Source: Planctomycetales bacterium 10988 (GTDB lineage: Bacteria; Planctomycetota; Planctomycetia; Pirellulales; Pb10988). From it: a DNA stretch of 64,000 nt. The stretch is from NCBI GenBank assembly GCA_009664345.1, contig CP043547.1, forward strand, positions 2,136,709-2,200,708, in the 5' to 3' direction. Below the pieces are notes generated by a model. The model did no database searches, was not told the origin of the DNA, and worked only from the letters and a program-made list of their open reading frames with translations. Shown here in pieces: positions 1 to 8,513 of the stretch (its first letter is position 1; each line of letters opens with the position of its first letter). A program made the translations under genes and the position numbers.

Positions 1-156
1 ACAAAAAATCTCCATCACTGTATGGTACTGGACACCCTTGCCTTGTCAACGCACGCCCAGCCGTTGAGCGGGGAATCTCCGGAGGAAATTGAAATTTGAA
101 GTGAATTCGGAAGTTTTCCGACTTCGCCTCTGGAGAAATCTCGCCACGGACGCAAG

Positions 157-1728
157 TTAGAGCGTTTTGAGATATTCAATCACGGCCCATTTTTCTTCGG
201 TCGTGAGAACCTCGGGGAAGTCGTGTCCGGCGGCACTTTTGCCGGGAATGCGGGTATTGAAGTAGCGGCGTTTCTCTTTGGCCGTCTTGGCCGCGTCGGG
301 ATATGCTTGGAAACTTTCTAAAGTAATGCCAATCTTCTCGCGATCGTAGCCATTTTCCGAACGCCGCCAGAGTTGCGGGCGCTCCTCGGGATTCATTAAA
401 TGCCAGAGAGTCGGCACCGAGCCGTTATGTAAATAAGGAGCCGTCGCCCAAATGCCATCGAGCGGCGGAGCAACGTAACCACCGGGACTCGGTCGGACGG
501 GGTATTTGCCATAGTGTCCGATCCAACTTGCCTCGTATCGGCTGCGATGTTCCGCGGTGAGCGAATCCAACCGGAGCCGATCCGTGCCGACTTCTTCGAT
601 GGGAACGATGAGATTGGGATAGGTTTCCTTTTCTCCATAAGTTCCGTGGCAATCGGCACACGTTTGTTCAAAGAGCAGCTTCCCTTTATCTGCCAGTGGT
701 TGATCGATTTTCCCCGGATAAGGTGGCGGTTGAAGGGATTCAATCCAAGCCTGAATGTCGCGGAAATCTTCCTCCCAACCTTTGAGCGTTTCGGCATTGT
801 TTTGCGGAAGCATCACAAATTGCAACAGCGGCCGATGCTGCTTGGGGAGATAGCCATCGAAGTAGAGGTGCGATTTCTTCTGCAAATGCCACAGCGGCGG
901 CGGATCGACATCATGATGCAAGAGAGGGTAATTTTCTGTCGGAGTCACCACATTGAGGTCTTTATCCCGAAAACGACCAAAAGCGACTCCGAAAATGACG
1001 GCGTTCGTGGCTCCATCGGATTGAGCTAATGGCAACCGCAAGGCCCCATAATCCATATGCGAGAAAGATTCTCTAAGAAAAACCTTGCTTGCGGTCACAT
1101 CTTCGGTCAAAGTTTGCAAAGCATAATGCGAATTAGGGGCACCAAGCACCGGCTTTCCCGCCACTTTTCCACTATGGCAAGCCAGGCAACTCATTACCCA
1201 ATTCCCTTTTCCATCCGAAAGATAGCCAAGCGGTTGCTCCGGTTGCGAAGGGTCATGAATCAAGCCATAGCGGGAGAAAATCATCTTGCGGCGTTCCGCT
1301 TCCGTGGCGGCTTCCGCCTGAGAACGTTCCGGTTCCGACCAGCGTTTCCAAAGTGAAGAGAGAACCTTCTCGGAAAAATCCGGCGGTAAGTAGTCCTTCT
1401 TTCTGAGAAAGGCATACCCTCGCTCTTGTGGAGTTTGAGGATTTTCTACAGGAGCAAACGCCTGGGGATCGAGCGGCCAATGCGGAGAATCCCAATTCCA
1501 CTCGGTTGGATCACCGACCTCGTTTCGCTCGGAGGTTTTTGCTTCTGCGCTGGAAGTGTTCTTTGCAACTTTCTCGGCAGCCTGCAAACAGGGTGTTAGC
1601 GAAGCCACAATCAACAGCGAAAGGATTCCAAAAGCGATTCGCAAGCGAAAGGTGTCTATCATCGGAAATTTGGGAGGAGTATCAAACTTCATAACCTTAC
1701 TCGATCGGTCGGAAAAGGAATGATCCAA
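157..1728 (-). CDS. secreted di-haem c-type cytochrome
   Basis: The protein has two haem c attachment motifs, CLACH at about residues 181-185 and CADCH at about 357-361. A C-terminal segment (GIWATAPYLHNGSVP, about 430) is typical of di-haem cytochromes of the peroxidase/RoxA-like type. An N-terminal hydrophobic stretch (about residues 31-50) is a signal peptide or anchor, so it acts outside the cytoplasmic membrane in electron transfer or oxidation; the substrate cannot be told. The listed start is a TTG with GAGAGG six bases upstream. ATG codons at 1692 and 1662 are alternatives that leave the signal peptide intact. A perfect -10 box lies upstream on this strand. It stands alone, divergent from purD. 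Confidence 0.85.
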   Translation of the reverse strand: MDHSFSDRSSKVMKFDTPPKFPMIDTFRLRIAFGILSLLIVASLTPCLQAAEKVAKNTSSAEAKTSERNEVGDPTEWNWDSPHWPLDPQAFAPVENPQTPQERGYAFLRKKDYLPPDFSEKVLSSLWKRWSEPERSQAEAATEAERRKMIFSRYGLIHDPSQPEQPLGYLSDGKGNWVMSCLACHSGKVAGKPVLGAPNSHYALQTLTEDVTASKVFLRESFSHMDYGALRLPLAQSDGATNAVIFGVAFGRFRDKDLNVVTPTENYPLLHHDVDPPPLWHLQKKSHLYFDGYLPKQHRPLLQFVMLPQNNAETLKGWEEDFRDIQAWIESLQPPPYPGKIDQPLADKGKLLFEQTCADCHGTYGEKETYPNLIVPIEEVGTDRLRLDSLTAEHRSRYEASWIGHYGKYPVRPSPGGYVAPPLDGIWATAPYLHNGSVPTLWHLMNPEERPQLWRRSENGYDREKIGITLESFQAYPDAAKTAKEKRRYFNTRIPGKSAAGHDFPEVLTTEEKWAVIEYLKTL

Positions 1729-1760
1729 GAGATGCCTCTCTTCAAAGAAGACGACAGTTT

Positions 1761-1766
1761 ATTATA
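1761..1766 (-). promoter_or_regulatory. candidate -10 box for the di-haem cytochrome gene
   Basis: Read on the minus strand this is TATAAT, about 33 bases before the TTG start at 1728. No good -35 hexamer sits at the expected 16-18 base spacing, so the assignment rests on the -10 match and position. Confidence 0.35.
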
Positions 1767-1907
1767 GAGGATGAACAACTCAAAGCGAATTTGGTGGGGG
1801 AAGAGCCTTTTTACACCAGCTATTTTAACCGCCAACCTTCCACTCAAATAACCGTCTTTTTCCTTTCACCTTCTCTGCAATTCAAGAGAGAAGCCGAGAG
1901 AAGATCC

Positions 1908-1936
1908 TTGTCGATTTGTAGGCAAATGTTTAGGAT
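1908..1936 (+). promoter_or_regulatory. candidate sigma-70-like promoter of purD
   Basis: TTGTCG at 1908-1913 and TAGGAT at 1931-1936 are separated by exactly 17 bases, about 80 bases before the purD start. This is a pattern match only. A copy of the dispersed quasi-palindrome (1945-1959) falls within the predicted leader. Confidence 0.4.
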
Positions 1937-1944
1937 GGAGGTTT

Positions 1945-1959
1945 GAAAAACCGCTTTTC
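1945..1959. repeat. dispersed A/T-flanked quasi-palindrome, copy in the purD leader
   Basis: GAAAAACCGCTTTTC, whose reverse complement is GAAAAGCGGTTTTTC. It is the only intergenic copy seen directly upstream of, rather than after, a gene on the same strand. Confidence 0.5.
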
Positions 1960-2015
1960 TTTGGGCTTGGCGGAGGCCCAATCCGCTTGCTTCCATTTTC
2001 GCAGAGGCCAATCAG

Positions 2016-3302
2016 ATGAAAATTTTAATTGTCGGAAATGGGGGACGTGAACACGCCTTGGCTTGGAAAATCGCCCAAAGTCCGCGAGCGGATCGCGTTT
2101 TCGTGGCTCCTGGCAATGCCGGAACGCATACCGAACCGGGTGTCGAAAATGTCGATATTCCAGCAATGGACTTCGATCGGTTGATTAAATTTGCCAAACA
2201 AGAAGCGATCGACCTGACCGTAGTCGGCCCAGAGGCCCCTCTCGCGGCCGGGATTGTCGATGCCTTCCAAGCCGAAAAGCTCAAGGTTTTTGGTCCGACC
2301 AAAGCCGCCGCCGAACTCGAAGGAAGCAAGGTCTTTTGCAAAAATCTGCTCCGTCATGCCGATGTCCCCACGGCGGATTTCAAAGTCTTTCGAAAATCCG
2401 AAGATGCCTTGCACTATGTCAATCACCGTGAAGAAACCCCGCTGGTGATCAAGGCATCTGGCCTGGCGGCGGGCAAAGGCGTGATTGTCTGTCAAAATCG
2501 GGTCGAAGCCCGAGAAGCTGTTCAGCAAATTATGGACGATCGGGCCTTCGGCGAAGCTGGCGATCAATTGGTGGTGGAAGAATGCCTTCGAGGACAAGAA
2601 TTGAGCGTTTTGGCAATCACCGATGGCCGGACGATTCTTCCTTTGGAACCTGCTCAGGATCACAAACCAGCCTACGAAGGCGACCAAGGTCCGAACACCG
2701 GAGGCATGGGGGCTTACACACCGGTCCCGCAGTTTTCCGATGATCTTCTGGACAAAGTCGAAAGTGATATTCTCGTTCCGGTGGTGCATGCCATGAAGCG
2801 GCAGCGGAGGCCGTTTCGCGGTATCTTGTATGCTGGCTTGATGTTAACTCAACAAGGCCCGAAGGTTTTGGAGTTCAATGTTCGCTTCGGAGACCCGGAA
2901 TGTCAGCCGCTTTTGATGCGTCTCAAGACCGATCTGGTCGATCTCTTCGAAGCAGTTGTCGATCAGCGGTTGGATGAAATTGGCCCGTTGGAATGGGACC
3001 CACGTCCTAGCGTTTGTGTCGTGATGGCCAGCGAAGGGTATCCGGGAGAGTATAAAAAGGGGCATCCGATTCGTGGACTGGACGAAGCCGCCGAAGTTCC
3101 TCAAGTCAAAGTTTTCCATGCGGGAACGGCCATTTCCAATGATCTTGTCGTCAATAATGGCGGCCGAGTGCTGGGAGTGACAGCCTTGGGAGATTCGCTC
3201 CCTTCGGCAAAGTTGCAAGCCTATCGCGCTGTGAAAATGATCCGTTGGCCAGGGGCTTGGTGCCGCAAGGATATCTCGGACAAAGCCCTCTCCGACAGCT
3301 AA
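2016..3302 (+). CDS. purD: phosphoribosylamine--glycine ligase (GARS)
   Basis: Catalyses the ATP-dependent joining of glycine to 5-phosphoribosylamine, the second step of purine synthesis, in the cytosol. The 428-residue length fits PurD. Family signatures are visible in order: the N-terminal GNGGREHALAWK, the ATP-grasp loop KASGLAAGKGVIV (about 146-158), the GPNTGGMGAY segment (about 228-237) and the metal/phosphate motif LEFNVRFGDPE (about 287-297). GAGG lies eight bases before the ATG. No other purine gene adjoins it. It converges on the NYN gene with only about 30 bases between the stops. Confidence 0.97.
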   Translation: MKILIVGNGGREHALAWKIAQSPRADRVFVAPGNAGTHTEPGVENVDIPAMDFDRLIKFAKQEAIDLTVVGPEAPLAAGIVDAFQAEKLKVFGPTKAAAELEGSKVFCKNLLRHADVPTADFKVFRKSEDALHYVNHREETPLVIKASGLAAGKGVIVCQNRVEAREAVQQIMDDRAFGEAGDQLVVEECLRGQELSVLAITDGRTILPLEPAQDHKPAYEGDQGPNTGGMGAYTPVPQFSDDLLDKVESDILVPVVHAMKRQRRPFRGILYAGLMLTQQGPKVLEFNVRFGDPECQPLLMRLKTDLVDLFEAVVDQRLDEIGPLEWDPRPSVCVVMASEGYPGEYKKGHPIRGLDEAAEVPQVKVFHAGTAISNDLVVNNGGRVLGVTALGDSLPSAKLQAYRAVKMIRWPGAWCRKDISDKALSDS

Positions 3303-3308
3303 TAGTTC

Positions 3309-3346
3309 CGTAAGTTATTTATTTATATCACCTTACGATTTTTTAT
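3309..3346 (+). terminator. weak hairpin plus T-run after purD
   Basis: CGTAAG (3309-3314) can pair with CTTACG (3332-3337) across a 17-base A/T-rich loop, followed by A and six T. The stem is short and its 3' arm overlaps the stop of the convergent gene. Confidence 0.3.
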
Positions 3347-3890
3347 CTCTCTTTTTATCAAACAGCCCCTGGTCTTGAAATTGCTTCATCCAGAAGGCAA
3401 CTTCCTCCTCTGGAGGTGGATGACTTGGTTTGAAGGTCTTTCGCTTAGTGGGATTTCCGCTGCGGGTTTGGCGGTTCTGTTGCTGCTGAAACCAAATTTC
3501 ACTATCGAAGAATTGACTCTTCCTTCGCTTGGCTGCCGTTTGAATCCGGTGGTCGGAAGAGACGACGCTCAATCGTTTGGGAGCGGAATTGGCACGAATG
3601 AGTTCCTCAATCAAAGTATCCGCATCGGGAACTTGGACGGCGAAGTAAATCCACATCTCCCGAAATCGCGATCGCGAAGGTTGATCGGAAGGCCCATCAT
3701 TCGCATCGAAGACAATCGCCGTGCGAGGCCGTTCCGCCTGCGAGAGGGTATTGGCAATCTGATTCAGCAGCGAACGCCGGGCACGTTCCAACCCGCCCGG
3801 TCCCAAACCTCGGCCCAAAAGCCCAGCGGCGTGGATCAGATTGTAACCATCAATGAGTAATGTGAATTGTGCTTCGGCTTTGGGTGGCAT
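3333..3890 (-). CDS. NYN-domain (YacP-like) RNA-binding/nuclease protein
   Basis: A 185-residue protein with the PIN-like NYN fold. The acidic residues expected at the metal site are visible: DGYN near residue 14, FDAND about 61, DADT about 90 and SSDHRI about 112. Family members are predicted or shown to cleave RNA. The C-terminal third is basic and low in complexity (PTKRKTFKPSHPPPEEE), as in many YacP homologues. GGAGGG lies five to six bases before the ATG. It is followed upstream on the same strand by folC and pgi, possibly co-transcribed. Confidence 0.8.
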   Translation of the reverse strand: MPPKAEAQFTLLIDGYNLIHAAGLLGRGLGPGGLERARRSLLNQIANTLSQAERPRTAIVFDANDGPSDQPSRSRFREMWIYFAVQVPDADTLIEELIRANSAPKRLSVVSSDHRIQTAAKRRKSQFFDSEIWFQQQQNRQTRSGNPTKRKTFKPSHPPPEEEVAFWMKQFQDQGLFDKKRDKKS

Positions 3891-3967
3891 GCTTCCCTCC
3901 TTTCTCTAACGATAGACAAGAAAACGATTTAGAGAAGAGAAGCTTGCAGAAAACAGCAAGAAATGCC

Positions 3968-5359
3968 TCACGCCGATTCGACCTGACGGCAGGCGAGCAA
4001 GCTTGGTCGGAGTTCCGCGGCCAAGAACAAAGAACCGGTAATACAGATCAAATCGTCCGCAGAAGAAGTTTGCATCACCGTATTCCAAGCTTGATGTGGG
4101 TCTTCATAACATTCGATCCCGGCGATCTGTTCCTTGGAAAGATTTTGCTCCAAAGCGATAGCATGTAAATCTTCGACAGGCAGCGAACGAGGATTGCTGA
4201 GATATTGGGTCAGGACAATGCGATCGAATCGCGGCAACAGGAATTGGAGCATCCCCTGCACGTCTTTTCCTTTGGTTGTGGCAAAGACCAAAGTTCTTTT
4301 TACCGGGGGAAAACAAGCTTCGAGTGTCTGCCATAAAGCTCGAACCGAGGCGGCATTGTGGGCAGAATCGAGAATGACCGTCGGGTGATGTTGCACCACT
4401 TCGATACGGGCCGGCCACCTGACTTGTGAAAACCCCGTCTTTTGGGCAGTCGCCGGAATCGCCCACCCCTGCTCTTCCAATAGTTTGAGAATCGCCCAAG
4501 CAACTGCGGCATTGCGGGCTTGATGACCTCCGAGCAGGCCAAGCGGAATCGTTTCCATATTCTGAGCAGGAAGCCACCGCCCTTGGAAATCGACCGTGGC
4601 CAAAGCTTGCGGATGTTCCTTGCTGGGAGCATGATAATGGCAAGTAAAATGCTTTCCCAACTCCCAAAGTGGACACTTCCGCTCTTCGGCAATTTCCGCA
4701 ATCGCCTTGGCTGCCTCCGGTGCCATCACCCCACTAACGCAAGGAATTCCCGGTTTGAGGATTCCCGCCTTCTCCCGAGCAATCGCCGAAAGCGTGGAAC
4801 CAAGTTGCTGCATATGATCAAAGCTGATACTCGTGATCGCTGTGATCAGCGGTTGGCAGACATTGGTCGAATCGAGCCGCCCTCCAAGCCCCACTTCGAC
4901 AATGGCAATATCTACCTCCTGCTGGGCAAAATGCAAAAAGCCCATCGCGGTGAGAATCTCAAAGAAAGTCGCCCAGAAGCCATCTTCGGCTTCGTCCAAC
5001 ACTTGCACGACTTCCCGCACCGCCCAGGTGAGTTGCACCAACTGTTCCGGCGAACAAGGTTGGCCATTGATGGCGATCCGTTCTTCTAGGTGCGTTAGAT
5101 GGGGGGAAGTAAAAAGTCCTACACGGTAACCGCTGGCGGTCAATGTCGCGGAGAGCAAGGCGGCCGTTGAGCCTTTTCCCTTGGTGCCGGCGATATGAAT
5201 CGTGGGAACTTTCGTCTGTGGATTCCCTAAAGCTTCCAGCAAACGAACACTGCGAGCCAAACGGAAATGATTCTTTCCATAAGGCATCGCAGCAACTTTT
5301 TCGTAATTAATCCGGCTCTGGAGATATTCAAGAGCCTCATGATAGGTGGTCGTAGGCAT
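3968..5359 (-). CDS. folC: bifunctional folylpolyglutamate synthase/dihydrofolate synthase
   Basis: Adds L-glutamate to dihydropteroate and to folates, retaining and activating folate cofactors in the cytosol. The Mur-ligase type P-loop is seen as AGTKGKGSTAALL (about 57-69), followed by TSPHLTHLEERI (about 84-95), the usual folate-site segment after the P-loop. A VEVGLGGRLDSTN motif lies at about 155-167 and the C-terminal ligase domain contains LDSAHNAASVRAL (about 331-343). The 463-residue length is in the family range. Its start is 51 bases after the pgi stop, so the two are probably one transcript. Confidence 0.95.
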   Translation of the reverse strand: MPTTTYHEALEYLQSRINYEKVAAMPYGKNHFRLARSVRLLEALGNPQTKVPTIHIAGTKGKGSTAALLSATLTASGYRVGLFTSPHLTHLEERIAINGQPCSPEQLVQLTWAVREVVQVLDEAEDGFWATFFEILTAMGFLHFAQQEVDIAIVEVGLGGRLDSTNVCQPLITAITSISFDHMQQLGSTLSAIAREKAGILKPGIPCVSGVMAPEAAKAIAEIAEERKCPLWELGKHFTCHYHAPSKEHPQALATVDFQGRWLPAQNMETIPLGLLGGHQARNAAVAWAILKLLEEQGWAIPATAQKTGFSQVRWPARIEVVQHHPTVILDSAHNAASVRALWQTLEACFPPVKRTLVFATTKGKDVQGMLQFLLPRFDRIVLTQYLSNPRSLPVEDLHAIALEQNLSKEQIAGIECYEDPHQAWNTVMQTSSADDLICITGSLFLAAELRPSLLACRQVESA

Positions 5360-5410
5360 TAGGTCGCAGGAATGCTCCAGAGAAAAATTGCCTGGGAATC
5401 GTGGCAGGAA

Positions 5411-6850
5411 TCAAGAGCTGAGGTTGCTCTTCATATGTTTTTTATAGGCTTCCACGCCGGGTTGCCCATACGGATTGATGTCGATCAACCGGCCTTCCAC
5501 GACGGTGGCGAGCATCATCATTTGGAAGTATTGCCCCATCGTGGCTTCATCCAAGATCGGCATGATGAGGTCAGCGGTCGGTCGGCCATCTTCGTGATAA
5601 GCGGTATTCGTCCCTTGGATGGCGGCCGTCATGATTTCCGGCAACGTTTTCGCAGCCAGGTCATTGAGTTGATCTTGGTTGTAATCGGAATGCCCAACGG
5701 CGAGTCGATCGCGTTTCCACTGTTCGACAATGACATTCGTGATCAGCTTATCGCGTTTGCCTTCTTGATGTTGTTGCCCACGCGAGTGCAGGTCTCGCGT
5801 ATTGACCACAGTGAGCGGCATGGCCCCTTGTTCTTCCTTGCCAAGGCTTTCCGAAAGCAGCTGATCGTACCACATGCCGGCTGCTTCCAAGCCTTTTCCC
5901 CAAGTAGAAAGAAGGCGAATATCGGCACCATGTTTCTTTTCCATCGCATGGCAAACGCCGACATAATCGAGGACCGGATTTTCGCCAGGGCTTTTGGTTT
6001 GGAAGAGCTGATTCATGAAGCGTGCCCCTTGCAGAAGCTTCACGATATCGATGCCCATCAAAGCGGCTGGCAGAAGCCCGACCGCGGTAAAGATTGAGAA
6101 ACGGCCACCGACGCCATCTGGAATGAAGAATGTATCTGGGCAACCGAGTTCCGTTACGAGTTGGTGAAGCTTGCCCCCTTCGCCAGTGACGGGCACGACC
6201 AGTTCGGCCACGCAATCGCCATCGCGTCCGCAAGATTGCCACAAGAGCGAAAGGAACTGGCGGAAGGCAACCGCCGTTTCCAAAGTCCCGCCACTTTTAC
6301 TAATGACGACGATTCCCCATTGATCCTCGACGGAATCCGCTGTGCCTTCACGACCGAGCAGATCGAAAAGTCCCTGGGTGGCGTCGTTATCGACATTGTT
6401 TCCTTCAAAGTAAATCCGGGGATGTCCGCCGCGAGCCTTGCGAGAAAGTTCGTTGTAATAAGGATGGCAACAGGCTTCCATCAAGGCCCGAGCCCCCATG
6501 TAGGAACCACCAATTCCCAGGCTCACCACGCGATCGACTTTGCTACTGATCCGCTTGGCGGCCGCGATAATCTGACCGAGTTCGCTCTCGTCGCCCTCTT
6601 CTTCATAAGCCTTTAACAAACGATCCGGCAGATCGGTGAATCCGGCATCAAGCGGTTCTTTCTCCGCAGGAACCTCTTTCCCGGAATGCCAAAGCTCCAA
6701 ATCGGCCAGGACTTCGGAGCGGGCAGCTTCGAGCTGAGGGGCCAAAGCTTCTAAATCACTGGGGGAAAGGCCGGTTTTCTCGATCATGACCCCGGAGGGA
6801 TCGTAGCGAAGGGGTGCAATAGCAGGTTGGGCGGTTTCTGAAGAGGCCAT
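5411..6850 (-). CDS. pgi: glucose-6-phosphate isomerase
   Basis: Interconverts glucose 6-phosphate and fructose 6-phosphate. At 479 residues it belongs to the shorter bacterial PGI subfamily. Visible signatures are LGIGGSYMGARAL (about 111-123), the sugar-phosphate-binding VISKSGGTLET (about 182-192), GGRFSIFTAVGLLP (about 247-260) and the C-terminal GQPGVEAYKKHM that carries the catalytic lysine region. AAAGGAG lies six bases before the ATG. It is the first gene of a likely pgi-folC-NYN transcript and is divergent from apgM, another glycolytic gene. Confidence 0.96.
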   Translation of the reverse strand: MASSETAQPAIAPLRYDPSGVMIEKTGLSPSDLEALAPQLEAARSEVLADLELWHSGKEVPAEKEPLDAGFTDLPDRLLKAYEEEGDESELGQIIAAAKRISSKVDRVVSLGIGGSYMGARALMEACCHPYYNELSRKARGGHPRIYFEGNNVDNDATQGLFDLLGREGTADSVEDQWGIVVISKSGGTLETAVAFRQFLSLLWQSCGRDGDCVAELVVPVTGEGGKLHQLVTELGCPDTFFIPDGVGGRFSIFTAVGLLPAALMGIDIVKLLQGARFMNQLFQTKSPGENPVLDYVGVCHAMEKKHGADIRLLSTWGKGLEAAGMWYDQLLSESLGKEEQGAMPLTVVNTRDLHSRGQQHQEGKRDKLITNVIVEQWKRDRLAVGHSDYNQDQLNDLAAKTLPEIMTAAIQGTNTAYHEDGRPTADLIMPILDEATMGQYFQMMMLATVVEGRLIDINPYGQPGVEAYKKHMKSNLSS

Positions 6851-7194
6851 CGACGGCTCCTTTATTGAACATGGGTTTCAGGAAGAAGCAATCAGAAATC
6901 GGGATACCTGGAAACATCGCCATCGGATTGGAAGCAACTTGTACCCGGTGTGGGCCATCCACGATTCAGAAGGAAGACGATTTCGAACATTCCACGTACT
7001 CAAGAATGTTTGTGTCTAACATACTGCATCAAAAGGAGTCTGACGAGGGGCGACCAAGGAAATCTAGCGGACTCCCTTGTACTTATGGAACTTTCTGGTA
7101 CCACAAAGGCAGAGCGTATTTGAGTTTTTGCCAACGCTATAAAACAACAGAGATGATTTAACCTTCCTAGTATTTGAAAAGGGAGTATCCTGCG
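6851..7194. other. intergenic region between divergent pgi and apgM
   Basis: About 340 bases separating two glycolytic genes that point away from each other, so both promoters should lie here. A TATAAA at 7138-7143 is a possible -10 element for apgM, but no convincing -35 goes with it. No RNA gene or coding sequence was recognised. Confidence 0.5.
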
Positions 7195-8400
7195 ATGGAT
7201 ATGCACGACTTGACACGCGAGCTGTCTTTAAAAAATGACTCGAAGATCATCATGCTCGTTTCGGATGGGATCGGCGGGTGTGCCCTGGAGCCGGGTGGAC
7301 CGACCGAATTGGAAGCGGCCAACACGCCGAATCTCGATACCTTAGCACGCGAAGGTTCTTGCGGCCTCAGCATTCCGGTGCAGCCGGGCATCACTCCCGG
7401 AAGTGGGCCGGGCCACTTGGGGTTGTTCGGTTATGATCCGCTCAAATATCAAATCGGCCGCGGTGCCCTCGAAGCGACGGGGATCGGTTTTCAACTTCAA
7501 CCGAAAGATGTCGCCGTTCGCTGTAACTTCTGCACCGTGGATGATCAAGGAAACATTACCGATCGACGCGCGGGCCGCATTTCGACGGAAGAAGCCGCCC
7601 CGCTTGTGGAAAAGCTCAACAATATCAAACTGGATGGGGCCGAAGTCTTCGTTCAACCTGTGAAAGAATATCGCTTCGTACTCGTCCTGCGTGCGGCGGG
7701 CTTAGGCGGAAGTGTCGCCGATACCGATCCGCAAAAGACCGGCGTTCCGCCACTTGATCCGAAACCGCTTGGCGAACGCAGCAACTCTACCGCGGTCCTC
7801 GCCAAGCAGTTCTTCGAAAAAGCTTGCGAAGTCCTCAAAGGAGAACCGAAAGCGAATGCCCTCACCATGCGTGGTTTTTCGCCCCGCCCTTCTCTGCCGA
7901 CTTATGAAGAAGTTTACAAGCTCAAAGCCGGGGCCATTGCCGTTTATCCGATGTATAAAGGGTTGGCCTCGCTCGTCGGGATGGATTTACTCGGGGAAGC
8001 CAAGACGCTGTCCGAGCAAATCGATGTGCTGGAACAGAATTGGAATGATTACGATTTCTTCTTCATTCACTTCAAATATACCGACAGCACCGGCGAAGAC
8101 GGGAACTTCGAAGCCAAGGCGAAACGGATTGAAGAACTCGATGCGATCATCCCCCGGATTCGCAGCCTCGACCCGACCGTTTTGACCGTGACCGGCGATC
8201 ATAGTACTCCGGCCTTGATGAAAAGCCACTCTTGGCATCCCGTGCCGACTTTGATCCATGCCCCGCATGCCCGCGTCGATCGTTGTCAAAGCTTTGGAGA
8301 AAATGAAGCCGCCATCGGACAACTCGGAACGTTTGAAGCTCGCTTCCTGATGCCAATGCTGCTCGGTCATGCCGGACGCTTGAATAAGTTCGGCGCGTAG
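7195..8400 (+). CDS. apgM: 2,3-bisphosphoglycerate-independent phosphoglycerate mutase, archaeal type
   Basis: Interconverts 3- and 2-phosphoglycerate through a phosphoserine intermediate with two metal ions. The alkaline-phosphatase-fold signatures are the N-terminal LVSDGIGG, the serine nucleophile region TPGSGPGHLGLFGYDP (about 63-78) and the C-terminal metal motif TVTGDHSTPALMKSHSWHPVP (about 330-350). The length of 401 residues matches the aPGM family rather than the longer GpmI. The start is fixed at the ATG because GGGAG lies nine bases upstream of it; the in-frame TTG at 7174 lies before that ribosome-binding site. Confidence 0.95.
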   Translation: MDMHDLTRELSLKNDSKIIMLVSDGIGGCALEPGGPTELEAANTPNLDTLAREGSCGLSIPVQPGITPGSGPGHLGLFGYDPLKYQIGRGALEATGIGFQLQPKDVAVRCNFCTVDDQGNITDRRAGRISTEEAAPLVEKLNNIKLDGAEVFVQPVKEYRFVLVLRAAGLGGSVADTDPQKTGVPPLDPKPLGERSNSTAVLAKQFFEKACEVLKGEPKANALTMRGFSPRPSLPTYEEVYKLKAGAIAVYPMYKGLASLVGMDLLGEAKTLSEQIDVLEQNWNDYDFFFIHFKYTDSTGEDGNFEAKAKRIEELDAIIPRIRSLDPTVLTVTGDHSTPALMKSHSWHPVPTLIHAPHARVDRCQSFGENEAAIGQLGTFEARFLMPMLLGHAGRLNKFGA

Positions 8401-8407
8401 GATAATT

Positions 8408-8441
8408 CAAAAAGCGGTTTTCACATCAAAAGCGCTTTTTA
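8408..8441. repeat. two tandem copies of the dispersed quasi-palindrome after apgM
   Basis: CAAAAAGCGGTTTTCA (8408-8423) and CAAAAGCGCTTTTTA (8427-8441) lie between the apgM stop and its hairpin terminator. They are the only two adjacent copies in the window. Confidence 0.6.
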
Positions 8442-8454
8442 TATTGAACCAAAG

Positions 8455-8497
8455 AAGCCTCTTCTTTCGATCATTGAAGGAAGAGGCTTTTTGTTTT
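8455..8497 (+). terminator. intrinsic terminator of apgM
   Basis: A 14-bp stem (8455-8468 with 8476-8489, one G-U pair) around a 7-base loop is followed by a T-rich tail. It sits 55 bases after the apgM stop and before the convergent NPCBM gene. Confidence 0.85.
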
Positions 8498-8513
8498 CAA
8501 CGGTTGAAGGAAC

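Noticed and set aside
2025-2789. Minus-strand frame of 254 codons opposite purD
   Set aside because: Antisense shadow of PurD; no motif or ribosome-binding site.
6865-7161. 98-codon plus-strand frame in the pgi/apgM gap
   Set aside because: No ribosome-binding site, no recognisable fold, and it fills the expected promoter region.
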